Assembly: GCA_030039515.1 (NCBI GenBank)
Contig: JASHVT010000066.1
Coordinates: 1 to 12,851 of the forward strand
DNA: 12,851 nt
Direction of reading: 5' to 3'
Origin: Nitrososphaerales archaeon
GTDB taxonomy: Archaea > Thermoproteota > Nitrososphaeria > Nitrososphaerales > Gagatemarchaeaceae
Below are positions 12,802 through 12,851 of the stretch, piece by piece; the first letter of the stretch is position 1, and the number at the start of each line of letters is the position of its first letter. The notes below the pieces were generated by a model, which was not told the origin of the DNA, did not search any database, and saw nothing but the letters and a program-made list of their open reading frames with translations. The translations under genes and the position numbers were made by a program.

Positions 12802-12851
12802 GCCTGTCCTTCCTCCTCGGCCTTCGGCTGCCTCCCAGCCACCTCCACCTT
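12798..12851 (-). CDS. grpE: GrpE nucleotide exchange factor, C-terminal end
   Basis: The minus strand entering from the right edge encodes 17 residues, KVEVAGRQPKAEEEGQA, then TGA. The opening KVEVA fits the final strand of GrpE (usually LRPAKVVVS), followed by an acidic tail. Its TGA overlaps the dnaK ATG (ATGA). Identity rests on this short match and on the grpE-dnaK-dnaJ order; the rest of the gene lies outside the window. Confidence 0.75.
   Translation of the reverse strand, partial: KVEVAGRQPKAEEEGQA

Noticed and set aside
1..12851. Mobile element, defence island, CRISPR array or biosynthetic cluster
   Set aside because: No transposase, integrase, direct-repeat array, toxin-antitoxin pair or nuclease is visible; the genes are conserved housekeeping genes packed tightly.

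Overview
The window is a piece of an archaeal chromosome, most likely from a thaumarchaeal/TACK lineage and probably not an extreme thermophile. The archaeal assignment is firm. It rests on an aIF2-beta next to a DUF424 protein, an archaeal-type S-adenosylhomocysteinase and MTA phosphorylase, split glycine dehydrogenase subunits, and TATA-like boxes about 26 bp upstream of start codons with no Shine-Dalgarno site (leaderless genes). The thaumarchaeal assignment is an inference. It comes from the divergent FtsZ-like protein, the bacterial-type GrpE-DnaK-DnaJ set and the G+C-rich, gene-dense layout. No rRNA, tRNA, CRISPR array, insertion sequence or prophage gene is visible.

Layout. (1) 1-235, minus: the N-terminus of a secreted, sequon-rich protein of unknown family. 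It diverges from (2) 292-3155, plus: gcvPA and gcvPB, the two subunits of the glycine cleavage P-protein, overlapping by 4 nt. They are followed by a small MIP18/DUF59-like protein (3186-3509) and a divergent FtsZ/tubulin-like protein (3614-4642). (3) 4643-9004, minus: a run read in the order mtnP, apt, ahcY, metG. MTA phosphorylase releases adenine from methylthioadenosine, APRT turns adenine into AMP, S-adenosylhomocysteinase splits SAH into adenosine and homocysteine, and MetRS charges methionine. Together this is a salvage block for by-products of S-adenosylmethionine use. (4) 9093-9822, plus: aIF2-beta and the DUF424 gene, which seems to start at CTG. (5) 9819-12851, minus: end of grpE, then dnaK and dnaJ, a translationally coupled chaperone operon.

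The genes are almost all housekeeping, and I do not see a clear new multi-gene system. The points most worth a second look are unusual residues or signals in familiar genes. The FtsZ-like protein has lost both catalytic aspartates of the T7 loop. DnaK has Ser in place of the Mg-coordinating Asp of its phosphate-2 loop. The MIP18-like protein lacks the family cysteine. The DUF424 gene has no ATG/GTG/TTG start but has a strong ribosome binding site before a CTG. One TATA-like box may serve two divergent leaderless genes.
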